Positions 33,988-42,627 of a stretch of 64,000 nucleotides of DNA are shown one piece after another. Position 1 is the stretch's first letter, and every line of letters begins with the position of its first letter. Origin of the DNA: Catenuloplanes indicus. GTDB lineage: Bacteria; Actinomycetota; Actinomycetes; Mycobacteriales; Micromonosporaceae. The position numbers were made by a program, and so were the translations under genes. Below the pieces are notes generated by a model that saw only the letters and a program-made list of their open reading frames with translations, made no database searches and was not told where the DNA came from. Where the stretch lies: contig NZ_JAUSUZ010000001.1 of assembly GCF_030813715.1 (NCBI RefSeq), positions 1,612,001 to 1,676,000 of the forward strand. Reading direction: 5' to 3'.

Positions 33988-34926
33988 GTGTCCTCACCCT
34001 TCCCGGCGCTTGTCGACCTGGATCTGCGGCTGGTGCAGTGCTTCACGGTCGTCGCCGAACATGGGCACTTCGGCCGCGCCGCCGAGGCGCTGCGCACCAC
34101 CCAGCCTTCACTGAGCAGGCAGATCCAGCGCCTCGAACAGCAGCTCGGCGTCCGCCTGCTCGACCGCACCACGCACGGCACCCGGCTCACCGACGCCGGC
34201 GAGGTCTTCCTGCCCTTGGCCGCCGGACTGCTACGCGCAGCGACGGAGGCGATGGCGCGCACCCGCGCCGCGGCCCGGCCCGCGGCCATCACCATCGGCT
34301 ACACCAAGGGCCTCATCATCACCGACGGCGTACGGGCGATGCGCCGCCACCACCCCGACGCCGAGGTTCACACCAGGCTCCTGGCCTGGAGCGAGTCCCG
34401 CGGCGCGCTGGTGGAGCACCTGGTCGACGCGGTGGTGACCCGCCTGCCGTTCCGCACCGACCGGCTGCGCGTCACCGTCCTCCACGACGAGCCCCGCGTG
34501 CTGGTCGTCTCCCGTGACCACCCCCTCGCCGGCCGGCAATCGGTCACCCTCGACGACATCGCCGAGGAACCCATCCCGTACGTACGTCAAGGCGACGCCC
34601 AGCTCAACGCCTACTGGCGCCTCGACCCCCGCCCCGACGGCCGGCCCGCGCCCGCGGGCCCGCTGGTCGAGGCCCTGGAGGACAAGCAAGAACTCATCGC
34701 GGCCGGCCAGGCCGTGGCCATCGGCCCACCCCTCGACCCGGCAACCGGCCTGCACCCGGGCCTGACCACCGTCCCGCTGCACGGCGTCGAGCCCAGCCAG
34801 ATCGTCCTGGCCACCCGCGCCGGCGACCGCAACCGGCTCGTCACCAGCTTCCGCAGAATCGCCGAGGCCACCCTCACCGCTGTCGCCCGGCCACCCGGCC
34901 AGCCGGCTGCATCGCTGCGGACGTGA
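33988..34926 (+). CDS. LysR-family transcriptional regulator
   Basis: This 312-residue regulator has the classic N-terminal helix-turn-helix (LDLRLVQCFTVVAEHGHFGR, then AAEALRTTQPSLSRQIQRLE) and a two-lobed periplasmic-binding-type effector domain (for example RVTVLHDEPRVLVVSRDHPL). The GTG at 33988 is supported by the -10 box six bases before it. No metabolic partner gene is adjacent on the divergent side, where only a remnant lies; its original target may have been lost. Confidence 0.9.
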   Translation: MSSPFPALVDLDLRLVQCFTVVAEHGHFGRAAEALRTTQPSLSRQIQRLEQQLGVRLLDRTTHGTRLTDAGEVFLPLAAGLLRAATEAMARTRAAARPAAITIGYTKGLIITDGVRAMRRHHPDAEVHTRLLAWSESRGALVEHLVDAVVTRLPFRTDRLRVTVLHDEPRVLVVSRDHPLAGRQSVTLDDIAEEPIPYVRQGDAQLNAYWRLDPRPDGRPAPAGPLVEALEDKQELIAAGQAVAIGPPLDPATGLHPGLTTVPLHGVEPSQIVLATRAGDRNRLVTSFRRIAEATLTAVARPPGQPAASLRT

Positions 34927-35066
34927 CTCCTCTCGGCGACCGCGTCACCAGCGACTGAGGTGTCATGCGGGTCCGCGGCCGGCGTCATGGGCGGCACACC
35001 AGCGGGATTTCGACGTGGGAGTCCGGCTCCGCGGGCCACGCCCCCGGCCCGGCCCGTCGCGCGGCG

Positions 35067-35072
35067 TAAACT
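35067..35072 (+). promoter_or_regulatory. -10 box TAAACT, near-leaderless
   Basis: TAAACT lies eight bases before the GTG at 35081, close to leaderless spacing. No Shine-Dalgarno sequence precedes that GTG. Confidence 0.4.
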
Positions 35073-35080
35073 TCCGGCCC

Positions 35081-35656
35081 GTGGAGATCCGTGGAGCAAT
35101 CAGCGCAGACCGTCCGCTTCTGGTCATGGCGATCGACCTGGAGGCCGAGCACCTCGACACCGGCCTGCCGATCCTCTTCACCGGGATGGGCAAGGTCAAC
35201 GCGGCCGTCGCGGTCGCCGCGGCACTGTCCGCCGCCTCCCGCCCCCGCGAGATCATCAACCTGGGGACCGCGGGCGCGCTGCGTGCCGGGCTGTCCGGCA
35301 CGCACGAGATCGGCACCGTCGTCCAGCACGACTTCGACGAGGACACGCTGTTCCGCCTCACCGGCGTGCTCAGCAGCCCGCCGCTGACCGTCGGCCCGGA
35401 CACCGCGCTCACGCTCGCCACCGGCGACTCCTTCATCGCCGACGACGCGGTCCGCGCCCGCCTCGCCGAACACGCCGCCCTGGTCGACATGGAGGGCTAC
35501 GCGATCGCCGCCGCCGCCCACGCCGCCGCCGTCCCGGTCCGCCTGATCAAACACGTCAGCGACGAGGCCGGCGCGGGCGCGGACCGCACCTGGCGCGAAT
35601 CGGTCGCCGACTGCTCCCGCGCCCTCGGCGCCTGGCTCGCCCGCCAGGCCGCCTGA
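35081..35656 (+). CDS. MTA/SAH-nucleosidase-like phosphorylase-fold protein
   Basis: This 191-residue protein has the purine nucleoside phosphorylase/MTAN fold signature: LFTGMGKVNAAVAVAAAL, IINLGTAGALRAGL, LVDMEGYAIAAAAHAAAVPV and VRLIKHVSDEAG. The Met-Glu in VDMEGYA is the ribose-binding pair and the Asp in HVSDEA is the catalytic acid position. It probably removes adenine or a related base from a nucleoside such as S-adenosylhomocysteine or futalosine. It is shorter than typical MTAN (about 230). The GTG at 35081 with the upstream TAAACT is preferred; an ATG at 35126 is the alternative. Confidence 0.8.
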   Translation: MEIRGAISADRPLLVMAIDLEAEHLDTGLPILFTGMGKVNAAVAVAAALSAASRPREIINLGTAGALRAGLSGTHEIGTVVQHDFDEDTLFRLTGVLSSPPLTVGPDTALTLATGDSFIADDAVRARLAEHAALVDMEGYAIAAAAHAAAVPVRLIKHVSDEAGAGADRTWRESVADCSRALGAWLARQAA

Positions 35657-35937
35657 CCCCGGCATCCGGAAAAGCGGACCGGCCCATCCCAGCCGACCCC
35701 ATCCCAGCCGGCCCCGTCCCGGCCGGTCGTCCACTCCCGAGCCCCGGCCGGAAAGGCCCGGTGGGCGATTCGCCCCCCCGTCGCTGGTCTCGCCGCGGGC
35801 AGGGAGCGAGTCGTCCGGTGCGTGGCTCGCGGTCGCGCGCCGGGCAACGGTCAGCGCTGCCAGCTTGGCGGCGCCGGTCGCCCGGCGCGTCCCGGTGGGC
35901 AGACTGGTACTTTTCGGGCCACGCTGGATCGCCGAAG
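35657..35937. other. Intergenic region with short Pro-type repeats
   Basis: No gene is supported. Near 35685-35730 a 15-bp unit (CCCATCCCAGCCGAC and variants) recurs three times imperfectly. The remainder is GC-rich with no obvious promoter motif for the MmyB-like gene. Confidence 0.35.
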
Positions 35938-36786
35938 ATGAGTAATCATTCCTGGGTGCCCTCAGGTAACGATCTTGGAGTCGCGCTCCGGCGCTGGCGG
36001 GAGCGCGCGACCCCGCCGAGCGGGTTGCGTTCGGCGGCACGCCGGCGTACGCCCGGGATGCGCCGGGACGAGCTGGCCGCCGTGGCCGGTGTGTCCGCCG
36101 AGTACGTGAAGCGCCTCGAACAGGGGAACGGGCGGCCGTCCGCCCAGGTGCTGTACTCACTCGCCCGGGCCCTGCGCCTGTCCAGCAGCGAGTACGAGTA
36201 TCTCTGCTCGCTCGCCGGGCACGTGCCGTCACTCGCGGGCCGGGTGCCGCACGAGGTGGGTTCCGGCGCGCGGCACCTGCTCGACCGTCTCGGTGACGTA
36301 CCCATCTGCGTCCTGGACGCCGCCTGGACACTGCTCGCCTGGAACGCGGCCTGCGAGGCGATGTGCTACTTCTCGATGCTGGTCGACGGCCGGGATCGCA
36401 ACCTGGCCTGGCGTGCCTTCACCGGCATGGAGGGATGGACCGAGGCGGGGTCCGAGGCCGAAGCACGTTTCCAGCAGGCGATCGTGGCCGACCTGCGGGC
36501 CACCGCCCGGCGGTATCCGGACGACGACTGGGTCGCGGACCTGGTCGCCGATCTGCGGGCGGAGAGCGACATATTCGCCGCCATGTGGGAGTCACCCGCG
36601 GATCACCAGGACCGGCACCATCGGCTCATCAAGCGCCATCCGGTCGTGGGGGACTTCACGCTCGACTGCGACATCATCACGATCCACCAGGGTGACCTCC
36701 GTGCGGTCGTGTACACGGCGGAGCCCGGCTCGGTCGACGCCGCGCGCCTGGCCGCCACCCGCGCTCAGCGTGCCCATCAGGGCTGA
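35938..36786 (+). CDS. Helix-turn-helix regulator with MmyB-like ligand-binding domain
   Basis: This 282-residue regulator has an XRE-type helix-turn-helix (about residues 35-85; RRDELAAVAGVSAEYVKRLE, then QGNGRPSAQVLYSLARAL) and a C-terminal MmyB-like domain (LDAAWTLLAWNAACEAMC, then FTLDCDIITIHQGDLRAVVY). MmyB domains bind fatty-acid-like ligands and often regulate adjacent flavin- or NAD-dependent oxidoreductases. The flavoenzyme gene starts 69 bp downstream in the same direction and is the likely target. The ATG at 35938 has no strong ribosome-binding site. Confidence 0.87.
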   Translation: MSNHSWVPSGNDLGVALRRWRERATPPSGLRSAARRRTPGMRRDELAAVAGVSAEYVKRLEQGNGRPSAQVLYSLARALRLSSSEYEYLCSLAGHVPSLAGRVPHEVGSGARHLLDRLGDVPICVLDAAWTLLAWNAACEAMCYFSMLVDGRDRNLAWRAFTGMEGWTEAGSEAEARFQQAIVADLRATARRYPDDDWVADLVADLRAESDIFAAMWESPADHQDRHHRLIKRHPVVGDFTLDCDIITIHQGDLRAVVYTAEPGSVDAARLAATRAQRAHQG

Positions 36787-36855
36787 CGCCCCCTCACCCC
36801 AGCGCGCCCGTCCGGGCTGACGCTGTTGCTCACCAGAAGGACGAGATTCACTGCT

Positions 36856-37986
36856 ATGAACGAATCGTTGCTGGATGCTGCCCGCAAGACGGTGCCGACA
36901 CTGCTGGCGAACGCGGAGCGCACCGAGCGCGACCTGACACCGGCGCCGGACAGCGTGGCGGCGGTGCGGGCCGCCGGACTGTTCGCGCTCACGGTGCCGC
37001 GCGCGGCGGGCGGGTCGGAGGCTGACCTGGTCACACAGGTGGAGGTGCTCACCGAGCTCGGACGCGGCTGCGCCTCCACCGCGTGGGTCGTCGGCCTGAA
37101 CGCCGCGAACAAGGCCGTGGCCCGGCTGGCGCTGCCGGACCCGGCCCAGGAGGCCGTCCTGGCCGACCCGGACTCGGTGTTCTGCGCCACCCAGGTGGTG
37201 TCGCCGGGCAGCAGCGGCGTGCGCGTGCCCGGCGGTCTGCGGGTCTCCGGGCGGTGGTCGATGGCATCCGGTGCGGAACTGGCGTCCCTGGCCATGATCG
37301 CGGTGCCGCTGCCGGACGCCGGGACCCCGATGCCGGCCATGGCTCTGGTGCCGCTGTCCGACCTGTCGGTGGACCGCACCTGGCGTGCGGCCGGTCTCGG
37401 CGGCACGAGCAGCCACACGCTGGTGGCCGAGGACGTTCTCGTACCGGACGGTTTCGTCACCTTCCCCGAGGCCGCCCGGCCGATCCCGCCGGAGGCGATG
37501 TTCGCGGGCGGCCTGACGGTGCTCGCGCCGATGATCGGGGCGACCCACGCGGCGCTGGACCTGGTCGCGGACGCGATCACCGGCGGCCGGGCCCCGTACA
37601 TGACCACCTACGCCCGGGTGGCGGACTCTCCGCTCGGGCGCTACTGGTTCACCGAGGCGCGGCGGCGCACCGATACGGCGATGCGGCGTACGCTCCGGGT
37701 GGCCGAGGTCGTCGACGGGCTGCCGGCGGGCAGTGAGCTGCCGGTGACCGACCGGGTCGAGCTGCGTGTCGAGTTGTCGACGGCGGCCCGGGAGTGCCGC
37801 GAGGCGATGGACCTGCTGCTCGACCTGCACGGGGCGAGCGGGTTCGTGGACGGCAACCCGCTGCAGCGATACTGGCGGGACGTCGCCGTCGGCACCCGGC
37901 ACCCGTTCTTCACGCCGTACATCCTGGCGGAGGACTACGGCCGGCTCGAGTTCGACGTGCTGCCGACCGCGTCGTTCGCGCTCTGA
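36856..37986 (+). CDS. Acyl-CoA-dehydrogenase-fold flavoprotein (HsaA/monooxygenase-like)
   Basis: This 376-residue protein has the acyl-CoA dehydrogenase fold: an N-terminal helical domain (VAAVRAAGLFALTVPRAAGG), a beta-domain (VSGRWSMASGAELASLAMIA) and a C-terminal helical domain (AMDLLLDLHGASGFVDGNPL, then RYWRDVAVGTRHPFF). The C-terminal HGASGF...RYWRDV pattern resembles flavin-dependent monooxygenases such as HsaA more than true dehydrogenases, so it may hydroxylate an aromatic with FMNH2 from a partner reductase. It is probably co-regulated by the upstream MmyB-like protein. AAGGACGAG lies upstream of the ATG at 36856. Confidence 0.8.
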   Translation: MNESLLDAARKTVPTLLANAERTERDLTPAPDSVAAVRAAGLFALTVPRAAGGSEADLVTQVEVLTELGRGCASTAWVVGLNAANKAVARLALPDPAQEAVLADPDSVFCATQVVSPGSSGVRVPGGLRVSGRWSMASGAELASLAMIAVPLPDAGTPMPAMALVPLSDLSVDRTWRAAGLGGTSSHTLVAEDVLVPDGFVTFPEAARPIPPEAMFAGGLTVLAPMIGATHAALDLVADAITGGRAPYMTTYARVADSPLGRYWFTEARRRTDTAMRRTLRVAEVVDGLPAGSELPVTDRVELRVELSTAARECREAMDLLLDLHGASGFVDGNPLQRYWRDVAVGTRHPFFTPYILAEDYGRLEFDVLPTASFAL

Positions 37987-37994
37987 GCGGCCCG

Positions 37995-38035
37995 CCTCCG
38001 GCCGGGGAGAGGCCGTACGCCACCCCGGCCGGAGG
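37995..38035 (+). terminator. 13-bp hairpin after the flavoprotein gene
   Basis: CCTCCGGCCGGGG (37995-38007) pairs perfectly with CCCCGGCCGGAGG (38023-38035), 8 bp after the stop codon. Confidence 0.65.
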
Positions 38036-38059
38036 CACACCCACCTCGGGCCGGGGTGA

Positions 38060-38245
38060 GAAGCGCTCAGGAACCGGCCGGACGGCGACCACGCGACCCG
38101 GTTGACCGGGTGTTCCCGGCGCTCCTCGGCCAGCACGTCACCGGTGCGCGTGCCGGTCACGCCGATCCGGCCGGAGAACGTGCCGTACGCGATCCGGTCG
38201 CCGGCCGGGCTGACGCCGATCGTGTTGATCAGGCTGCCGTCGCCG
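38060..38245 (-). pseudogene. WD40-repeat fragment
   Basis: On the minus strand the sequence reads SLINTIGVSPAGDRIAYGTF, then GRIGVTGTRTGDVLAEERRE and HPVNRVAWSPSGRFLSAS. This is a WD40-type pattern (the VAWSPSGRFLSAS strand is diagnostic). There is no start codon, and the fragment is joined directly to the LacI remnant at about 38247. It is a 60-residue relic of a WD40 protein, possibly a kinase/WD40 fusion common in actinomycetes. Confidence 0.5.
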
Positions 38246-38249
38246 GACC

Positions 38250-38675
38250 GAGGTCATCGGCGGGGTGGTGCAGACCGCGATCACACTGTCGTCGAAGCCC
38301 ACGATCGCCACGTCCCGCGGCACCCGCCGGCCCGCGGCACCCGCCGGCCCGCGTCGGCCAGCGCCTGCATCGCACCGGCCGCCACCGCGTCGCTGGCGGC
38401 GAAGATCGCGTCGAGGGCCGGCTCGCGGTGCAGCAGCCGGCCGGCCAGGTCGTACCCGGAGTCGCGGTGGAACACACCGGTCTCCGCGAGGTCCGGCAGC
38501 CCCAGCTCGTGCACCGCGCGCCGGTATCCGTCGCGCCGGCCGTCGGCGTCGGTGTGGCCCCGCGGCCCGTGCAGCGCGGCGATCCGCCGGCGGCCGGTGT
38601 CGAACAGGTGCCGGACCGCCGCGTACGCGCCACCGGCGTTGTCCACGCCGACGAACGGCACCGCCGGGGCGCGCG
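38250..38675 (-). pseudogene. LacI-family regulator remnant broken by a 17-bp duplication
   Basis: The effector-binding half of a LacI-family repressor is recognisable: VPFVGVDNAGGAYAAVRHLF, then RIAALHGPRGHTDADGRRDG and LDAIFAASDAVAAGAMQAL. A 17-bp tandem duplication at 38316-38349 throws it out of frame. Removing one copy restores RRVPRDVAIVGFDDSVIAVC and TTPPMTSVR. The helix-turn-helix half is missing upstream (junction near 38675), and the sequence stops short of the conserved VRQP region, where the WD40 piece begins. Confidence 0.75.
38316..38349. repeat. 17-bp tandem duplication
   Basis: CGCGGCACCCGCCGGCC occurs twice in direct succession (38316-38332 and 38333-38349). Because 17 is not a multiple of three, it frameshifts the LacI remnant. 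Both copies are identical, which implies a recent event. Confidence 0.85.
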
Positions 38676-39883
38676 TGCCCATCCTCGGCCCCCGCTACCT
38701 GGAGGTCGGTCCCGGCTGCTGGGGCGCGAACGCGGCCGCGCACGAACTCGGGCACCTGTTCGGCGCGGTGCGTGACTCCGCGCCGCACGCGGACGGGGCC
38801 GGGCACTGCGTCGAGGAGTGGGACCTGATGTGCTACGGGTCCGCGGTCAGCGCGTACACCTGCGGGGAGAAGGACGACGACCGGCTGCTCGACTGCGGCA
38901 ACGACGACTACTTCCACACCGGTCCGCCGGCCGGCAGCTACCTGGCCACGCACTGGAACCCGGCGAACAGCGAGTTCCTGATCAAGGGCAGCACGCCGGA
39001 CAACGACGACGGCCACCTGCGCGGGGGCAGGTCGTACGTGATCACCAACGCCGCGACCGGGCACGCGCTGGAGCCACTGAACGGCAGCACCGCGCCGTTG
39101 ACCGAGATCAGCCAGCGGCCGGTCTCCGGCGCACAGACACAGCGCTGGCTGCTCAACTACGCCAGCGGGTGGCGGCTGGTCAACGTGGCCAGCCAGCTGT
39201 GCCTGGACGATTACTACAGCCAGACCGCGCAGGGTACGACGTCGCTGCAGTACTACTGCGAGCAGTCCAACGGTATGGCGTGGGCGCTGCAGCCGGTCGG
39301 CAACGGCCGCTACGCGATGATCAACTATCTGACCGGGTATGCGCTGACGAGCCAGGGCGTGCACCCGGCGAAGCTGGCCCAGTACCCGTACACCGGCGAC
39401 GTCACGCAGCAGTTCACGCTCACGCCGGTGACCGAGACCCCGCCGGCGGCGAACAGCACGTACACGTTCACCAGCCGGCACGGCACCAACATGTCGGTGC
39501 CGAACAGCACGTCCGGCACGTTCGTCACGCACGCCGCGATCAGCACCGCGACCATCCAGCGGTGGACGCTGCAGGCCGGCAACGCGGCCGGCCGCTTCCG
39601 GATCGTCAACGCCGCCACCGGCCTGTGCCTGCGGCCGGAGACCACCGCGACGACCGCCGGGCTGCGGCTGCAGCAGGTCACCTGCGGCACCGGCAACGAG
39701 CAGAACTGGACCGTGCGCCGGTACGCCGACACCCGCTACGGGTTCACCAACGTGGCCACCGGGCAGGCCGCGTCGCTGCTCACCGGCGCCGCCGGAGCCA
39801 ACGTCACGCAGCAGCCCTACCAGGGCGGTGACTCCTCCGGCGGCCTCGCCGACCGGGTCTGGGACCTGATCAAGGTCTCCTGA
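38676..39883 (+). pseudogene. 5-prime-truncated secreted zinc metalloprotease with two ricin-B domains
   Basis: From about 38676 the plus strand reads GPRYLEVGPGCWGANAAAHE, then LGHLFGAVRDSAPHADGAGH. This is a HExxH zinc site (HELGH) with the SAPH/HC pattern seen in snapalysin-like actinobacterial proteases. VEEWDLMCYGSAVSAYTC follows, then two CBM13 trefoils (GRSYVITNAATGHALEPLNG; STYTFTSRHGTNMSVPN). The signal peptide and N-terminal half of the catalytic domain are absent. The frame runs back into the reversed LacI remnant without a credible start. About 400 residues remain; it is probably not expressed. Confidence 0.65.
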
Positions 39884-39891
39884 CCCACCCC

Positions 39892-39929
39892 GCCGGTCCT
39901 CGCGGCACGCCCCCGTCGCGAGGACCGGC
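39892..39929. terminator. 13-bp hairpin after the metalloprotease remnant
   Basis: GCCGGTCCTCGCG (39892-39904) pairs perfectly with CGCGAGGACCGGC (39917-39929), 9 bp after the stop. Confidence 0.65.
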
Positions 39930-39996
39930 CCGGCGTGGCGCGCAGCCGGTCAAGGGCCCGCCGCCCGAACGCTCCCCGGCCCGCCTGCGCGGCGTT

Positions 39997-40269
39997 TCAC
40001 CACGCCTTGAGCAGTCTGCGCGCGCTATGGCACACGGACCGCCCGACGGCTTTCGACTCGGCGGTCTCCCGCAGCCCTTGCCGCAGACTCTCCGGCTGCG
40101 TCTCCATCTGCTGAATTCGGTCCAGCGCCAGCCGGACCCGGTAGGTTCGCGCTCTACGCGGCGCGGAGGCCACGACGGCCTCGATGAGCTGGTCCGGTGA
40201 TTGCGTGGTGCGGCTGGAGAACTCGGTCCAGACGTCGCTCAGCTCGTCCCGGATCCGTAGGCGGCCGGA
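39997..40269 (-). pseudogene. Helical protein fragment without a start codon
   Basis: The minus strand is open between TAG at 40270 and TGA at 39997. It reads like a real helical protein: LRIRDELSDVWTEFSSRTTQ, then SPDQLIEAVVASAPRRART and YRVRLALDRIQQMETQ. There is no ATG or GTG near the beginning, so about 90 residues of a 3-prime gene end survive. The family is not recognised. Confidence 0.4.
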
Positions 40270-40502
40270 CTATCGGCCCGCGCCGGCGCCGGGTTCGTGG
40301 TGAGCGGCGTCGGGACCGCGGCCCGCGGGAGCAAGCGGGCAGCACCACACCGGGAGCGGGAAGACGGATCTCCCGGGTTTTGCATGTCCTACCGGGATGG
40401 ACGGCGGGCGTCGCCGGCCGGGGTACGGCCATAGCGGCGCCTTGAGGTGCGGCGAGGTGGCTGGCGCGGCGGCCTCCGTGGTGCTCGCGCCGAGGTCGGT
40501 GG

Positions 40503-40620
40503 CGAGGCGTGGCACGCCGGAGACCGCCTTCGCGAGCGCGGCCTCGTCGGCGGCGTCGCCCTGGACGTAGGTGACGCTGGCCGCACGCTGCCGGAGCCGC
40601 TGCGCGCGCTGTGGCGGTGG
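40503..40620 (-). pseudogene. Possible NAD(P)-binding SDR/NmrA fragment
   Basis: A short minus-strand stretch reads RLRQRAASVTYVQGDAADEA, then ALAKAVSGVPRL. This resembles the second beta-strand and the DAxD region of NmrA-like SDR proteins. Flanking sequence in all frames is incoherent. It is a tentative relic only. The rest of 40270-40718 shows nothing I can name. Confidence 0.25.
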
Positions 40621-40679
40621 TCGATCGAGCACGTCGGTGACGTGACGGCGGCGCAGCGGGCCTACGACCACGCACGGTG

Positions 40680-40707
40680 ACAGGCCCGGCCGGGTGGCCG
40701 GGCCTGT
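40680..40707 (-). terminator. 12-bp hairpin after the GH62 gene
   Basis: ACAGGCCCGGCC (40680-40691) pairs perfectly with GGCCGGGCCTGT (40696-40707) around a four-base loop. It is 12 bp beyond the stop of the leftward GH62 gene. Confidence 0.65.
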
Positions 40708-40718
40708 CCTCGCGTCGG

Positions 40719-42200
40719 TCAGCGCTGCAGGGTGAGCAGCCCCGGCCGGTACGGCAGCAGCCCGTAGTCGCCGCCGGAACTGGGCGAGCGGCCCTGGTAG
40801 AGCAGCTGGAGGTTGCACGGGTCGACCGTCATGGTCTGGTCCGCGCTGACCCGCAGCAGCTCACCGTGGCTGATGTCGTTCGTCCACGTCGCGCCGCTGT
40901 TGGCCTTACCCGCGAACGGGTTGCCCTCGGTCGCCGCCTGCGGGGTCCAGGAGCCGCCCAGGCTGGAGGAGGTGAACGACCGGAAGTACCGGCCGTTGGC
41001 ACCGATCGCCTCGACGATCATCAGGTACTGGTTCTGCCCCTGCACCTTGTACACCTGCACCGCCTCGAACAGGTTGTTCGTGGTGTCGCTCATCACCACG
41101 GTGGAGGTGGAGCCGAAGCTGCCCGGGAAGTTCCCGATCGGCATGCCGGCCCGGTAGATCTTGCCGTTGTCCCCGGCGAAGAACAGGTACATGTTCGTCC
41201 CGTCACCGATCACCGCCTGGTCGATCGGCCCGGTCCCGGACCCGGTGATCGTGCCGGAGAACAACGTCTGCGGCGCCGACCACCCGTTCGGGTTCGTCGG
41301 ATCACTCGACGTCCGGTACGAGAACGCCGGACCACCCCACTGATACGCGAGCACCCAGATGTTGCGCGGCGCGAAGTAGAACAACGACGGCGCCACCGTC
41401 GCCGACGACATCGCGTTCTGGCTCGCCGAGCCCATCTCCGAGTAGTTCGTGAACAGACTGAAATTCATCGAACCCCAGCTGGTGCCGAAGTCGTGCGTGG
41501 TCGCATAGACCAGCTGCCGGCCGTTGTACGGCGCCACGGTGAAGTCCTTCAGCGACACCCAACCGGACCGCGGCTGCGCCAGCGGACCCGACGAACTCCA
41601 CCGGTACGACGACGGCAGCGTGCACGAGCCGCCGGGCGGTGGCGTGGTGGGCGTGCCGGCGCCGACCCGGACCATCTGCCACTGCTGGTTGGTGCCGTTC
41701 CAGTCGGCGTACTGCACGACGTTGCCGCCGTCCGCGGTGGACGCGCCCTGTACCTCCAGCGCCTTGCCGCTGTTGCGGTTGATCAGCTGGATGTAGCCGT
41801 CGACGTCCTGCACGCTGAACTGCTGGTTGGCCGCGTTGAGGTCGGTCCACTGCACGATCGCGCCGCCGTCCGCGGTCGACCAGTTGTAGACGTCGAGCAC
41901 CTTGCCGGACAGCCGCGACTTGAGCCGGTAGTTGCCGCCGCCGGAGTCGACGAACTGCCACTGCTGCTGGGTGCCGTCGTTGCGGGCCCACTGGGCGATC
42001 CGGGCGCCGTCGGTGGTGGCCAGGTTGTAGACGTCCAGCGCCTTGCCGCTGTTGCGGTTGACCAGCACGTACCAGGCACTGGTGTCGATGGTCGCGGCCG
42101 AGGCGGCGGGCGCGGTCACCACGGCGGTGACGCCGCCGGCGAGCGTGGCGGCCAGCGCGACCGCCAATGCCAGCCGCGGTCTCAGGTTGAGCCGTTTCAT
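40719..42200 (-). CDS. Secreted GH62 alpha-L-arabinofuranosidase with N-terminal CBM13
   Basis: This 493-residue exoenzyme has a signal peptide (residues 1-36), a ricin-B/CBM13 trefoil (about 40-175; three repeats such as [18 protein letters not shown]), a short Pro linker and a GH62 domain (about 190-493). GH62 hallmarks are [55 protein letters not shown] and [14 protein letters not shown]. It removes arabinose side chains from arabinoxylan. A GAGAGCGCTAAC element about 100 bp upstream fits LacI-type control. It stands alone and is not part of the neighbouring biosynthetic cluster. Confidence 0.92.
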   Translation of the reverse strand: MKRLNLRPRLALAVALAATLAGGVTAVVTAPAASAATIDTSAWYVLVNRNSGKALDVYNLATTDGARIAQWARNDGTQQQWQFVDSGGGNYRLKSRLSGKVLDVYNWSTADGGAIVQWTDLNAANQQFSVQDVDGYIQLINRNSGKALEVQGASTADGGNVVQYADWNGTNQQWQMVRVGAGTPTTPPPGGSCTLPSSYRWSSSGPLAQPRSGWVSLKDFTVAPYNGRQLVYATTHDFGTSWGSMNFSLFTNYSEMGSASQNAMSSATVAPSLFYFAPRNIWVLAYQWGGPAFSYRTSSDPTNPNGWSAPQTLFSGTITGSGTGPIDQAVIGDGTNMYLFFAGDNGKIYRAGMPIGNFPGSFGSTSTVVMSDTTNNLFEAVQVYKVQGQNQYLMIVEAIGANGRYFRSFTSSSLGGSWTPQAATEGNPFAGKANSGATWTNDISHGELLRVSADQTMTVDPCNLQLLYQGRSPSSGGDYGLLPYRPGLLTLQR

Positions 42201-42297
42201 GCCAATCGTTTCCTTTCGGGTACGGGTCGCGGGTGGAGCGGCCGCGACGGAGAGTCATGCCGACGTCCGGTGCGGCGGGTGGCCGCCGACCGCCATG

Positions 42298-42309
42298 AGA
42301 GCGCTAACA
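42298..42309. promoter_or_regulatory. LacI-type operator GAGAGCGCTAAC
   Basis: The site is centred on AGCGCT (42300-42305) and lies about 100 bp upstream of the GH62 start. It shares its core with the lectin operator at 8923-8932 and resembles CebR-like operators of streptomycetes. Confidence 0.45.
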
Positions 42310-42627
42310 TCTCCGGCCGTCAATGTTGCCAGTTCATTTCGGCACAATCAAGACGAGGAATGCGCGTAAACTCCGTACGAGCAGCTGGGCGGCCACTCGG
42401 AACTGTCGTTCACCGAGTCCGCGACTCGGCGGCAAGCGCACTCATAACGGTTTTCCGCAAGAAATTTCTCGCGTCATTCCGGGAAAGCTCCCAGCCACGG
42501 AGGCCAGCTACGCAGGGTGATCGCCGCGCTCGCCGTGAACCTCCGGTCACCGTCACCGCCCGCACCGCCGAGGCTGTCGGCCCGGCTTGCCGCCCGTCAC
42601 CGTCGTCGACAACACCGGCCGTGCCGG
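42310..42627. other. Intergenic stretch between GH62 promoter and SARP gene end
   Basis: No gene is supported. The first 60 bp are A/T-richer and may hold the GH62 promoter. A short ACCGGC/GCCGGT hairpin (about 42616-42630) overlaps the SARP stop codon and might terminate that gene. Confidence 0.35.

Noticed and set aside
34960-35937. N-terminal extension of the MmyB-like regulator through the nucleosidase gene
   Set aside because: The nucleosidase is coherent in another frame, and the regulator family begins at about 35938.
38102-39883. A 593-residue plus-strand protein starting at 38102
   Set aside because: Its first 190 residues run antisense to the LacI and WD40 remnants. Only the part after about 38676 is real protein sequence.
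40197-40718. Possible plus-strand genes between the metalloprotease remnant and the GH62 gene
   Set aside because: The frames lack ribosome-binding sites and coherent protein sequence. The minus strand shows only short relics.
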